DNA of 64,000 nucleotides from positions 1,178,001 to 1,242,000 of the forward strand of contig NZ_CP072036.1 of NCBI RefSeq assembly GCF_018847375.1, written 5' to 3'. Source of the DNA: Akkermansia massiliensis. GTDB taxonomy: Bacteria; Verrucomicrobiota; Verrucomicrobiia; Verrucomicrobiales; Akkermansiaceae. This document shows, one piece after another, positions 46,534 through 55,081 of this stretch. Within the stretch, counting starts at the first letter, position 1. Every line of letters begins with the position of its first letter. Both the position numbers and the translations under genes were made by a program. The notes beneath the pieces were generated by a model. The model saw only the letters and a list, made by a program, of their open reading frames with translations. It was not told where the DNA came from and ran no database searches.

Positions 46534-48192
46534 TCAGGAGGGCTGCAGCAGGGCCTGGGCCAGCGTGCGGGCGTGGTCCCCGCCGCCGCCCAGCATGCGG
46601 ACCAGCTCGTCTATCCGGTCTTCATGGCTCACCTCCCGCAAGCAGGAGATGGTGCGGTTGCCCGCGGAAGCCTTCTGGACCAGGTAGTGATGGGAGGCCA
46701 GGGCCGCCACCTGCGGAAAGTGCGTGATGGAGATGACCTGGTGCCTGTTCCCGAGCTGCTGCATCTTGAAGCCGACGGCCCGCGCCACTTCCCCGCCCAC
46801 ATTGGCGTCTATTTCGTCAAATACCAGCAGGGGGGTGGAGTCCTTGTGCGCCAGGGCGCTTTTAATCGCCAGCATGATGCGCGCCAGCTCCCCGCTGGAG
46901 GCAATCAGCCGGAGAGGCTTGGAGGGTTCGCCCGGATTGGGGCCGAACAGGAATTCCACCGTTTCCATTCCCTGGGAGCCGGGTTCCTGGAGGGGGGAGA
47001 GCCCTACTTCAAAGACGGCCTGGCGGAAGCCCAGTTCCCGGGAGTGCCTGACGATGGAGGAGGCCAGTTTGGGCGCGGATGCCTGCCGCGCTTTGGTCAG
47101 GGCCTGTCCGGCGGCGTCCACCTGCTTGCGCAGGACGGCCATGGAGGTCCGCAGTTCTTCCAGGCGTTCCGTGCGGTGCTCGATGCGGTCCAGGCGGTGG
47201 GCCGCCTCCTCCCTCCGGGCGCAGACGTCTTCAAAGGAAGGGCCGTATTTCATTTTCAGGGATTCCAGCAGGTTGATGCGCTCCTCCAGTTGGAAGAGCT
47301 CCCGGGGATCACAATCCAGCTCGGAGGAATAATCCGCCAGGCGTCCTTCAATTTCCTTAAGCTCCAGATTCACTTCCGCCAGCGGGGCCAGCCACGCGGC
47401 TGTGGAGGCGTCCATGCGTTCCAGTTCGTGCGCCGCCCGGGTCAGTTCCCTCAACTGGGAACCCAGGCCGGGCACGTCCGTTTCCTCCAGCATGGCAAGC
47501 ATTCTGGAAACCTGTTCCTGAAGCCTGGTGCCGTTGCGGGCGCGCTGCCAGCGTTCTTCCAGCGTGAGCACTTCCTCCGGCGTAAAGGCGGCGGCGTCTA
47601 TCTCGTCCACCTGGTGGCGCAGCAGCTCTATTTCCCGCGCGGTGGCCGCTTCCGCATGCTCCAGGTCGTCATAGGCCCGGCGCGCGTCCTGCCATTGCCG
47701 CCACGCGTCCGCGTAGGCGTGCAGCAGGGGGGCGTGCTCCCCAAAGGCGTCCAGCAGGGAAAGCTGTCTCTCCTGGGAGATCAGGGAGCGGTGGTCGCTG
47801 GGGCCGTGCATGTCCACCAGGCAGGCGCCCGCCTCCCGCAGCAGGTTCAGGGTGCACGGGCTGTCATTCAGGAACTGGCGGTTGGCCGTGGAGGAAATAA
47901 TGCGCTTGATAATCAGGTTGCCGTCTTCACAGGGCGGCACGCCGTGTTCGTTCAGAATGCCGTGCACGGGGGAGGATTCCGGCAGATGGAACACGGCTTC
48001 CACGCTGCATTGCTGTTCTCCGGACCGGATGAGCGTTTTGTCCGCGCGTTCCCCCAGCGCCAGCCGTATGGCGCCGATGATGACGGATTTGCCCGCCCCC
48101 GTTTCCCCCGTGATGCAGATGAAACCGGAGCTGGGTTCCCAGAGCAGCTGGTCCACGAGGGCCAGGTTTCTAATTTTCAGCAATGTAAGCAT
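46534..48192 (-). CDS. recN: DNA repair protein RecN
   Basis: SMC-like ATPase that holds and processes DNA double-strand breaks. 552 residues from 48192 (MLTLLKIRNLALVDQL), close to E. coli RecN length; longer upstream starts run into the neighbouring divergent gene. Walker A is ITGETGAGKSVIIGAI (Lys35). A long coiled-coil region spans about 160-370. The C-terminal half holds the signature-like ASSGELARIMLAIKSAL and Walker B (LLVFDEIDANVGG). It shares a 52-base divergent promoter region with the MBL hydrolase gene. Confidence 0.95.
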   Translation of the reverse strand: MLTLLKIRNLALVDQLLWEPSSGFICITGETGAGKSVIIGAIRLALGERADKTLIRSGEQQCSVEAVFHLPESSPVHGILNEHGVPPCEDGNLIIKRIISSTANRQFLNDSPCTLNLLREAGACLVDMHGPSDHRSLISQERQLSLLDAFGEHAPLLHAYADAWRQWQDARRAYDDLEHAEAATAREIELLRHQVDEIDAAAFTPEEVLTLEERWQRARNGTRLQEQVSRMLAMLEETDVPGLGSQLRELTRAAHELERMDASTAAWLAPLAEVNLELKEIEGRLADYSSELDCDPRELFQLEERINLLESLKMKYGPSFEDVCARREEAAHRLDRIEHRTERLEELRTSMAVLRKQVDAAGQALTKARQASAPKLASSIVRHSRELGFRQAVFEVGLSPLQEPGSQGMETVEFLFGPNPGEPSKPLRLIASSGELARIMLAIKSALAHKDSTPLLVFDEIDANVGGEVARAVGFKMQQLGNRHQVISITHFPQVAALASHHYLVQKASAGNRTISCLREVSHEDRIDELVRMLGGGGDHARTLAQALLQPS

Positions 48193-48244
48193 TCGGGCTT
48201 TGGATTTTGAATGCATTATGGCATCATTTGCTCTAAACGCAATC

Positions 48245-49030
48245 ATGACCTCTGTGATGAACATTCTCTTTCTGGGCACCGGAACGTCCACCGGAGTTCC
48301 GCAGATAGGTTGCTCCTGTGCGGTCTGCACGTCCCCGGACCCCAGAAACAAGCGGTTGCGTTCTTCAGTTTACGTGGAGGCCGCGGGCACCCGCATTCTG
48401 CTGGATTCCTCCCCGGATCTGCGTCAGCAGGCCCTGCGGGAAAACATCACGGACGTGGACGCCGTGCTGTACACGCACGCCCATGTGGACCACGTGGGCG
48501 GCTTTGACGATCTGCGCGCCTTCTGCTGGCGCAGGTCCGGCGGCTTGCCCCTGTACGCCTCACCGCAGACGATGGAAGCCCTGCGGACCATGTACGGCTG
48601 GGCGTTTGAACCCAAAACGGCCCGGAGCGGCTATGTCAGGCCGGAACCTCACGAGGTGACGGAGCCGTTCCGTGTAGGGAATGTGCTGGTGACGCCTCTT
48701 CCCGTAATGCATGCCGGAGTGGAGACTTATGCCTACGTGCTGGAGGCGGAAGGGCAGCGGCTGGCGTACATGCCGGATGTGAAAAGCATCCCGGAGGCCT
48801 CCCTGGAGGCCATGAAAGGGGTTGACCTGCTGATTATTGACGGGCTGCGCTATCATCTGCACCCCACGCACCTGTGCCTGAAGGAATCCCTGGCCGCCAT
48901 TGCCGCCATCCGGCCCAGGCGCGCCGTGCTGACCCATATGTCCCACGACATGGATTACGAGATTCTTTCCGGCAAGCTGCCGGAGAACGTCATGCCTGCC
49001 TACGACGGGCTGAGGCTGTCCCTGCCGTGA
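48245..49030 (+). CDS. MBL-fold metallohydrolase of the PhnP type
   Basis: 261 residues. It begins MNILFLGTGTSTGVPQIGCSCAVC, typical of PhnP-like hydrolases, including the Cys cluster for an extra zinc. The metal motif is H78-x-H80-x-D82-H83 in YTHAHVDHVGG, with later metal-site residues in PVMHAGVETYAYV, IIDGLRYHLHPTH and LTHMSHDMDY. PhnP opens cyclic ribose phosphates, and relatives act on other cyclic phosphodiesters. No phn genes are nearby, so the substrate is open. The start may instead be the ATG four codons in. Confidence 0.88.
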   Translation: MTSVMNILFLGTGTSTGVPQIGCSCAVCTSPDPRNKRLRSSVYVEAAGTRILLDSSPDLRQQALRENITDVDAVLYTHAHVDHVGGFDDLRAFCWRRSGGLPLYASPQTMEALRTMYGWAFEPKTARSGYVRPEPHEVTEPFRVGNVLVTPLPVMHAGVETYAYVLEAEGQRLAYMPDVKSIPEASLEAMKGVDLLIIDGLRYHLHPTHLCLKESLAAIAAIRPRRAVLTHMSHDMDYEILSGKLPENVMPAYDGLRLSLP

Positions 49031-49056
49031 TTTTCACCCTTCATTTCCATCAGGCC

Positions 49057-49851
49057 ATGACTGCTGCAAACAATCCTGACCAGCCCGGCGCGCGGATGCC
49101 GTGCGAGACCAGAAAGGTGTTCGGCTTTTCCGTGGCCGTCAGCTCCGTGGAGGAAATGAGCTCTGCCCTGGCGGAACGTGCCCTGGAAGCGCAGGCCCCG
49201 TGCCTGGTGGCCGCCGCGGACGCGCACGTGATAACCCTCGGCGTTCATGACCGGGGTTATGGGGCCGTGCTGGAACGGATGGACGTGGTTTGCCCGGACG
49301 GAATGCCTGTGGTGTGGAAGCTGAACAGGGGCCTTCCCGCAGGGGAAAGGAGCGCCGAACGCGTGAGCGGGCCGGACCTGATGGAAGCCCTGGTGCGGGC
49401 GAATGCGGAGTATCCGGGTCTGCGCCATTTTTTGCTGGGCGGAGATGAAGGGACGCTGGAGACCCTGGCGTCCGCATTGAAGGAGAAGTACCCGGCTTTT
49501 CATCTGGCCGGCGTGCATTCCCCGCCATTCCGTTCCTGGACGGAGGAAGACCGGAGGGAGATGCGGGAGGCGGTTGCCTCAAGCGGGGCCAATGTGGTGT
49601 GGGTGGGCCTGGGCTGCCCCAAGCAGGAGCGGTGGATGGCGGAGCAGAAGGAGCTGCTGCCTCCCGCGGTTTATGTGGGCGTGGGAGCGGCCTTCGCCTT
49701 CCATGCCGGAACGGTGAAGCGCGCGCCCCGGTGGATGCAGAAAAACGGCCTGGAATGGCTATACCGCATTTACCGGGAGCCGGGCAGGCTGCTCAAGCGG
49801 TACGTGAAGCATAACAGCCTGTTCGTGTGGTATGTGCTGACGGGGAGGTAA
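49057..49851 (+). CDS. WecG/TagA/CpsF-family glycosyltransferase
   Basis: 264 residues from 49057. The GT26 family pattern is clear: AADAHVITLGVHDRGYGAVLERM, VVCPDGMPVVW, WVGLGCPKQERWM, and GVGAAFAFHAGTVKRAPRWMQKNGLEW with the basic C-terminus RLLKRYVKHN. Members add the second sugar to a lipid-linked GlcNAc, making common antigen, capsule or exopolysaccharide. Here it is not in a polysaccharide cluster; the MBL gene ends 26 bases upstream. The acceptor is unknown. Confidence 0.9.
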   Translation: MTAANNPDQPGARMPCETRKVFGFSVAVSSVEEMSSALAERALEAQAPCLVAAADAHVITLGVHDRGYGAVLERMDVVCPDGMPVVWKLNRGLPAGERSAERVSGPDLMEALVRANAEYPGLRHFLLGGDEGTLETLASALKEKYPAFHLAGVHSPPFRSWTEEDRREMREAVASSGANVVWVGLGCPKQERWMAEQKELLPPAVYVGVGAAFAFHAGTVKRAPRWMQKNGLEWLYRIYREPGRLLKRYVKHNSLFVWYVLTGR

Positions 49852-50012
49852 AAACTCTTTTCCCGATGCGGGCGCCCCGGACATGGGGCGCAGGTTATTT
49901 TGGCCTTGTACCGTTCCCGTGCGGATTTATCATGGCTTGGCCGGGTTCTGCACGCCCGCAGGGGCGCAGCTGGCGTTTTCCATCCTTCCATCTCCTTTAA
50001 CTTCTTTTCCTC

Positions 50013-50717
50013 ATGTTCTTTCGCCGCATTCCCCGGAAAAGCTGGTATGAGAAAGCCGTGGAACGCGTTTTCAGGGACAGGAGGTTGTGTGAGGAAAAAT
50101 TGCCTCCCTTCGGCTGCGTTCGCGGGGAAAATGGTTTTCTGTACCGGACAAAGCTGCTGAACGGGCAGCTCTGTATGGAATTTGAAATACATGCGGAGGG
50201 TTCCGTCAGCGTAACGGTGCGTGATGCGGACGGGAAGAGTATTCCTCATCTTGCTCAGGGAGAGGCGGACAGGTTGCGGGAGAGGGCGCTCCGCAGGGAA
50301 TATGAGGAAGAGCTGTGGCATGTGGCGGAGTGCTGCTTTGAACCTGATTTCTTCAAGGGCGATCCTGCCCGGAGCCTCGTCGCGCACGTCCGGGAGGCTT
50401 ACGGGGATGAATTGGAATTCCTGTGGAGGAAGTCGCCGGGAAGCGCTGTCGTGCGGCGGAAGGACACGGAAAAATGGTATGCCGTTTTTCTGGCTGTGCC
50501 GCGGTTGAAACTGGGCGGCAGTTCCAGGGAAAGGGTGGAGGTGCTGAATCTGCGGGTCCGCCCTGGGGAGCTCGAGGGCCTTGTGGACCATCACAGCCGT
50601 TTTCCGGCCTACCACATGAATAAGAAAAGCTGGGTGAGCCTTTGCCTGGACGGGACCGTCCCCTTTGAGGAGCTGGCTGCGCGCCTGGAGACCAGCCGCC
50701 GGCTTGCCGGGAAGTAA
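50013..50717 (+). CDS. MmcQ/YjbR-family protein with N-terminal extension
   Basis: 234 residues, about twice the usual length of the family. The second half (about 110-234) matches MmcQ/YjbR proteins: KWYAVFLAVPRLKLG, EVLNLRVRPGELEGLVDHHSRFP and AYHMNKKSWVSLCLDGTVPFEEL, a DNA-binding-like fold of unproven function. The first half (YEKAVERVFRDRRLCEEKLPPFG and RTKLLNGQLCMEFEIHAEG) looks like a further domain often found in longer members. No ribosome-binding site is clear. Isolated gene. Confidence 0.75.
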   Translation: MFFRRIPRKSWYEKAVERVFRDRRLCEEKLPPFGCVRGENGFLYRTKLLNGQLCMEFEIHAEGSVSVTVRDADGKSIPHLAQGEADRLRERALRREYEEELWHVAECCFEPDFFKGDPARSLVAHVREAYGDELEFLWRKSPGSAVVRRKDTEKWYAVFLAVPRLKLGGSSRERVEVLNLRVRPGELEGLVDHHSRFPAYHMNKKSWVSLCLDGTVPFEELAARLETSRRLAGK

Positions 50718-50844
50718 ACGCCGCTGCCGGCGGTTTTCCGGAGGGGTTATGTTTTCCTCACCCGGAATACGGCGGCGGAGTTTGCAGGTGGTAAGGCGGG
50801 ACGGGGCTCTTGACCCGGAAGGGGGCCGGGCCTACAGTGGGGGC

Positions 50845-51171
50845 ATGAACGTTGAAGAAAAGGCGCTGTCCACCTTCCGCACGGAACCCTGGCGCCACAA
50901 TTGCGCCCAGGCCGTTTGCGCAGCCCTGGGAAGGGAGGATTTGCTGGAAGCCGTCTCCGCGTGCGGCACGGGAAGAGCGCCTGACGGGGTATGCGGCGCC
51001 TTGTATGGAGCGCTCCTGTGCACGCCCGTGCAGTCAAGGGAGGAGCTGAAGCGGCGGTTTGTGGAGAAGCTGGGTTATTCCCATTGCAGGGAGCTGAAAA
51101 AAGAAGGCTGCGTTCCGTGCCGGGACTGCGTTGCCTCCGCGGCGTTTATGGCTTTTGATTTGCAGGAGTGA
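50845..51171 (+). CDS. C_GCAxxG_C_C-family redox-type protein
   Basis: 108 residues from 50845. The family pattern is present in changed form: NCAQAVCAAL, then ACGTGRAPDGVCGALYGALLC in place of the usual GCAxxG-containing stretch, then KEGCVPCRDCVASAA near the C-terminus. The conserved Cys residues in such proteins probably hold a metal or iron-sulfur cluster, and function is not established. Upstream in-frame starts give an unlikely Arg-rich leader. Confidence 0.7.
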   Translation: MNVEEKALSTFRTEPWRHNCAQAVCAALGREDLLEAVSACGTGRAPDGVCGALYGALLCTPVQSREELKRRFVEKLGYSHCRELKKEGCVPCRDCVASAAFMAFDLQE

Positions 51172-51249
51172 ACGCAGAATGACACGACTGTATTCATAGA
51201 TTTTCATGAAGAAAGAGTCTATTGGAATGAATCCAAATAGAACAACGTC

Positions 51250-51579
51250 ATGAAAAAATTGATATATGCTATAGCAGCGGTAGCCGTTGCAGTTCCGGTA
51301 GTGGCCCTGGCGCAGAGCGCCTGCAACAGCGGTTCCTGCACCAAGGGTGACAAGGACATGGCTGAAGCCAAGGAACACATGAAAAAGGGCGCCAAAGCCG
51401 CCAAGGACGCCGCTTCCGAAAAAATGAAGGAAGGCAAGCAAGCGGCGAAGGACGCCTACGAAAAGAGCAAGGAAGCCGTCAAGGATACTTACCAAGACAG
51501 CAAGGAAGCCGTGGACCATGCGGCGGACAGGGCTGCCGATAAGGCCGAAGCCATTGGCGACGCTGCGAAAAACGGTTAA
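51250..51579 (+). CDS. Exported LEA-like Lys/Ala-rich repeat protein
   Basis: 109 residues. A signal peptide (AIAAVAVAVPVVALAQ) precedes a Cys-bearing start of the mature chain (SACNSGSCTKGDKD). The rest is highly charged and helical, built of approximate 11-residue units such as AKDAYEKSKEAVKD and TYQDSKEAVDH, like group 3 LEA or YtxH-type proteins. Such proteins are unstructured in solution and associated with stress or membrane protection. The gene has a close partial copy 35 bases downstream. Role inferred from composition. Confidence 0.72.
   Translation: MKKLIYAIAAVAVAVPVVALAQSACNSGSCTKGDKDMAEAKEHMKKGAKAAKDAASEKMKEGKQAAKDAYEKSKEAVKDTYQDSKEAVDHAADRAADKAEAIGDAAKNG
51409..51486 (+). repeat. 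78-base direct repeat, copy 1
   Basis: Matches 51674-51751 at about 66 of 78 positions by eye and in the same codon frame. Both copies encode the AYEKSKE-type unit of neighbouring LEA-like genes. Confidence 0.75.
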
Positions 51580-51613
51580 CTCAAACGATTAAAATACAAA
51601 CCATTTATTTATT

Positions 51614-51811
51614 ATGTGTGACTCCAAAGATCATATGAACCATATGCATGAAGGCTGTGGATGCTCGAAAGATGCCGCTTCCGGCAAGATGGAAGAAGGC
51701 AAGAAGGCAATGAAAGACGCCTACGAAAAGAGCAAGGAAGGCGTCAAGGATATGGCTTCCGGGGTAAGTGACAAGGCCAAGTCCATGATGGACAAGGACA
51801 AAAACGCTTAA
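51614..51811 (+). CDS. Small cytosolic LEA-like protein, paralogue of the upstream gene
   Basis: 65 residues. There is no signal peptide. The N-terminus is His/Met/Cys-rich (CDSKDHMNHMHEGCGCSKD) and might bind metal. The remainder repeats the KDAYEKSKEGVKD unit of the preceding protein, then GVSDKAKSMMDKDKN. It follows that gene by 35 bases, so the two are likely co-transcribed, giving one exported and one cytosolic form. Terminator downstream. Function unknown. Confidence 0.7.
   Translation: MCDSKDHMNHMHEGCGCSKDAASGKMEEGKKAMKDAYEKSKEGVKDMASGVSDKAKSMMDKDKNA
51674..51751 (+). repeat. 78-base direct repeat, copy 2
   Basis: Second copy of 51409-51486, same length with about a dozen substitutions and no gaps. 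This points to local duplication of part of the LEA-like gene. Confidence 0.75.
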
Positions 51812-51863
51812 TTCCGGCGGTTGAATAAGCCGTTTTCTATTCTGCATCCCGTATGCGGCATGA

Positions 51864-51900
51864 TTTCCCCTTGTCCGGGTTTCCGGACGAGGGGATTTTT
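51864..51900 (+). terminator. Terminator shared by the LEA-like pair and lpxI
   Basis: TCCCC-TTGTCCGG (51866-51878) pairs with CCGGACGA-GGGGA (51883-51895), followed by TTTTT. It touches the lpxI stop codon on the opposite strand. Confidence 0.8.
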
Positions 51901-52762
51901 ATTGGGCGGGATTTTCCGGTTGAGGGCAGCCCTCCCCGGAAGCGTCCATGGCATGCAGGCTGATTTTGTGCCTTTTGCACAGTTCCGCCACCCGGTCACG
52001 CTCCAGCAGAATGGTTTTGCCCGCTTCCAGGGCGATTTGCCTGACGCCGCATTCCGCGCACGTCTCAATGGTGACGGGGCCGATCGTAGGAATGTCGAAG
52101 CGCATGTCATGCCCCAGGCGCGCCACTTTTGCCAGTGTGGCGGGTTTGCCGTTGCCCAGCTCGCCGCTGCGGCGTATGCAGTTGTTGGTGCCTTCAATGG
52201 CTTCCACGGCAACTACGGTGCCTCCGTGCACGACGACGGACTGCCCGATGTGAAGGCGGCTGATTTCCTTGGCCATCTGCATGCCGAAAACGGCGTCCTC
52301 CCATTGTTCGGTCGAGGGACGCGGTCCGGCGATGTGGCCCGGCTGCGGCATGTGCTCTTCCATGTAGGTGAAGGCGGGGAGGATGGTGAAGCCTTCTTTT
52401 TCCGCCTCCGTGATGACGGCCCCCAGCAGGGAGTCCGCGTTTTTCTCCGGCATGCGCATCAGCACGGAAAGGGCGCGGAGGTCCGGACGGAGGGAGAGAA
52501 TGTTCTTCGGGTTGATGCCTCCCGCCATGATGACGTTCCGCACGCCGTGCTTTTTCAGGAAGGAGAACGGCTTGCTGATCTGGCCCACGCTGAATTCCTG
52601 GTAAGCGTCGCACAGGGGAATGACGGCGGGATTGGTCTCCCCCTTGAAGCCCACGGCCACGATGCGCAGCTCCGGCGTCCGGCGGCGCGCCCCCCGGACG
52701 ATGTATTCCGGGTAGACGCCGTCTCCGGCTACCAGGCCTAGTACGGGTGGGTCTGTCGTCAT
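51899..52762 (-). CDS. lpxI: UDP-2,3-diacylglucosamine diphosphatase LpxI
   Basis: 287 residues. LpxI makes lipid X from UDP-2,3-diacylglucosamine in lipid A synthesis, replacing LpxH. The N-terminal domain has LGLVAGDGVYPEYIVRGA, and the C-terminal domain has QSVVVHGGTVVAVEAIEGT and HDMRFDIPTIGPVTIE, the family's catalytic block. Cys-rich AECGVRQIALEAGKT follows. It is the last gene behind pdhABC, 30 bases after pdhC, though no functional link is known. Confirms a lipid-A-bearing outer membrane. Confidence 0.93.
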   Translation of the reverse strand: MTTDPPVLGLVAGDGVYPEYIVRGARRRTPELRIVAVGFKGETNPAVIPLCDAYQEFSVGQISKPFSFLKKHGVRNVIMAGGINPKNILSLRPDLRALSVLMRMPEKNADSLLGAVITEAEKEGFTILPAFTYMEEHMPQPGHIAGPRPSTEQWEDAVFGMQMAKEISRLHIGQSVVVHGGTVVAVEAIEGTNNCIRRSGELGNGKPATLAKVARLGHDMRFDIPTIGPVTIETCAECGVRQIALEAGKTILLERDRVAELCKRHKISLHAMDASGEGCPQPENPAQ

Positions 52763-52792
52763 GCGGCGTAAAGCGTGTGGGAACGGAGCGGG

Positions 52793-54067
52793 TTACAGGT
52801 ATTCCGGGCGCTGGAGCAGTTCCGCCACGCGCTTGAGCAGGCGGCCGATGTCCGCGCCGTCCACCACGCGGTGGTCCCCCGTAGCCACGATGTTGGCCTT
52901 GGAGATGGGAATGAACGCCTCCACCTCGTCGCTCCAGACCGGGGTCTTGGTGACGGCTCCCACCCCCAGGATGATGGATTCGCTGGGCATGGGCATGGGG
53001 GCGGCAAAGGTGAGCCCGAAGCCGCCGAAGTTGGTGACTGTGGCGATGCCGCCCGTGCTGTCTTCCGGGGCCAGCCTGCGGCGGCGCGCCTGGGCGATCA
53101 GCCTGTTGTAGTCTTCCAGCAGTTCTTCCATCGTCCGTTCGTTCACGCGGCGCAGCACGGGAACCATCACTCCGTCTGCCACCTGGGCGGCGATGCCGAT
53201 GTCAATGGTTTTGGGGGAAAGGATGTTTTCCCCCACCAGGTAGCCGGCGCATTCCGGGCTTTCCGCCAGGGCCAGGGCCAGGGCGCGGGCAAAGTACAGG
53301 GTGATGCCGGGCCGCAGCGGGGAATGCTGCCTGTGCTTGATGAGGGGGTCCATGAACACGGGGCGCCCGGCGGAGGCCAGGGGGCGCGTCCAGCTCCGGC
53401 GCATGGCGTCCGCCACGGCCAGCCGCATGGAGGAGGCCTTGCGGTGCGGCCACTGGCTCACGTATTCCAGGAATTCCTCCAGGTCGTCAATGGTGACCCG
53501 TCCTCCGGCTCCGGAGCCGGAGATGAAAGCGATGTCCGAGGCGCTCATGCCTAGTTCATCCATGCGCGCCTTCATCCGGGGGGACATGTAGTGCGCGCCT
53601 TTCATGCCGGCGGGCACCGGCAGGCCGCGCACGCTGGGCTGGACTTTCAGGTCCGTGCCGTTTTCCTGGTAGGATTCCCCCGTCAGGCCAAAGTGGACCC
53701 CGGCGGGCTTTTCCTCCCGGGCGGAAGCGTCCGGGACGCGCTGGGGCACGGATTCCGGGCTGGCCGGAAGGGAAGGCTGGGTGGAGTCACCGGCCGGGGT
53801 GGCCCCGGAACGCTCAATTTCCTCTTCCGTGGCGTCAATCATGGCCATGCAGGCGCCGACCACGATGGATTCCCCTTCCTTGATAAACACGTCGCTCAGG
53901 ACGCCGCCGCACATGGTGGTGACGCCCATGGTGGCCTTGTTGGTCTCTACCTCAAAGATTTCCTGGTCGGCTTCTACGGTGTCGCCCGGGGCCGCCAGCA
54001 GGCGCAGCACGGTGGCTTCCGCAATGGAATCCCCGAGCTGGGGCATCAGAATGGGTACTTTAGGCAT
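52793..54067 (-). CDS. pdhC: Pyruvate dehydrogenase E2, dihydrolipoamide acetyltransferase
   Basis: 424 residues. One lipoyl domain (1-78, Lys44 in VETNKATMG) is followed by an Ala/Pro-rich linker, a peripheral subunit-binding domain (about 155-192, MSPRMKARMDELG and GAGGRVTIDDLEEFL) and the catalytic domain with His399 and Asp403 in GDHRVVDGADIG. It transfers acetyl from the lipoyl arm to CoA. Downstream of pdhB by 18 bases. Substrate could also be another 2-oxo acid; the E1 sequences favour pyruvate or a similar acid. Confidence 0.9.
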   Translation of the reverse strand: MPKVPILMPQLGDSIAEATVLRLLAAPGDTVEADQEIFEVETNKATMGVTTMCGGVLSDVFIKEGESIVVGACMAMIDATEEEIERSGATPAGDSTQPSLPASPESVPQRVPDASAREEKPAGVHFGLTGESYQENGTDLKVQPSVRGLPVPAGMKGAHYMSPRMKARMDELGMSASDIAFISGSGAGGRVTIDDLEEFLEYVSQWPHRKASSMRLAVADAMRRSWTRPLASAGRPVFMDPLIKHRQHSPLRPGITLYFARALALALAESPECAGYLVGENILSPKTIDIGIAAQVADGVMVPVLRRVNERTMEELLEDYNRLIAQARRRRLAPEDSTGGIATVTNFGGFGLTFAAPMPMPSESIILGVGAVTKTPVWSDEVEAFIPISKANIVATGDHRVVDGADIGRLLKRVAELLQRPEYL

Positions 54068-54085
54068 GGTGGAAACTGGGTTGAA

Positions 54086-55060
54086 TCAGATGGATAAAAG
54101 ATGGCGGATGGAGGCGGCGATGGATTCCAGCGTAGGGCGGTGCGCCTTCCACAGGTTGGGATGCTGGGGGATGGGGGTGTCCCTGGCGTTGAGCCGCTGG
54201 GGCGGAGCGTCCAGCAGATGGAAGCCTTCCGCCACGATGCGGGAAACGACTTCCGACGTGACGCCCCCCCACGGGAAGTCTTCCCCGACGACCAGGACGC
54301 GGCCAGTGCGCGCTACGGAGGCGATGACGGTGTCCATGTCCAGCGGGCGCACCGTGCGGAGGTCCACTACTTCCACTTCATAACCGCTCTCCTTCGCCAG
54401 CAGGTCCGCCGCGCGCACGGCTTCCGGCACCATGGCGCTGTACGCCACTACGGTGGCGTGCTTTCCGGTGCGGGCGATCCGGGCCATGCCGAAGGGAATC
54501 ACCGGGGCTTCCCGGTAGTTGTCCTCCGCCTTCAGCCAGCGGTACAGGAACTTGTGTTCCAGGAAGATGACGGGATCGGGCACTTCCACGGCCTGGCGCA
54601 GCATCCAGTAGGCGTCCGCCACGGTGGCCGGGGTCATGACGTGCAGGCCCGGATAGTGGGCGAACAGGGCTTCCAGGCTCTGGCTGTGGAAGGGACCCGT
54701 GCCGGGCGTTCCCCCGCAGGGCAGCCGCACCGTGATGTTGGCGGGAATGCCCGTGCGGTAGTAATGGGTGGCCGCCATGTTGACGATCTGGTTGAAAGCA
54801 ATGGTGCTGAAGTCGGCAAACTGGACTTCCATGATGGGCTTCTTGCCCATGACGGCGGCTCCGGTGACCATGCCGGCCATGGCGTCCTCACTGATGGGGG
54901 CGTCAATCACGCGGTCCGGGAACAGCTCCTTGAGGCCCTTGGTCGCTTTGAAAGCGCCGCCGAAAACGCCTATGTCCTGTCCGTACAGGAAGACGTCCTT
55001 GTCTTCCGCAAGCAGGTCTTTCTGGGCGTCGTGAATGGCATCAATGTATGTTACGCTCAT
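54086..55060 (-). CDS. pdhB: Pyruvate dehydrogenase E1 beta subunit
   Basis: 324 residues. Family motifs are present: LLAEDKDVFLYGQDIGVFGGAFK, DAPISEDAMAGMVTGAAVMGKKPIMEVQFADF, and the C-terminal transketolase-like domain with VVAYSAMVPEAVRAADLL, VVDLRTVRPLDMDTVIASVARTGR and VVGEDFPWGGVTSEVV. It pairs with E1 alpha to decarboxylate 2-oxo acids with thiamine diphosphate. It lies 21 bases after pdhA and 18 bases before pdhC. Complete. Confidence 0.93.
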   Translation of the reverse strand: MSVTYIDAIHDAQKDLLAEDKDVFLYGQDIGVFGGAFKATKGLKELFPDRVIDAPISEDAMAGMVTGAAVMGKKPIMEVQFADFSTIAFNQIVNMAATHYYRTGIPANITVRLPCGGTPGTGPFHSQSLEALFAHYPGLHVMTPATVADAYWMLRQAVEVPDPVIFLEHKFLYRWLKAEDNYREAPVIPFGMARIARTGKHATVVAYSAMVPEAVRAADLLAKESGYEVEVVDLRTVRPLDMDTVIASVARTGRVLVVGEDFPWGGVTSEVVSRIVAEGFHLLDAPPQRLNARDTPIPQHPNLWKAHRPTLESIAASIRHLLSI

Positions 55061-55081
55061 GGGAATATTCCGTTTGCAGGC

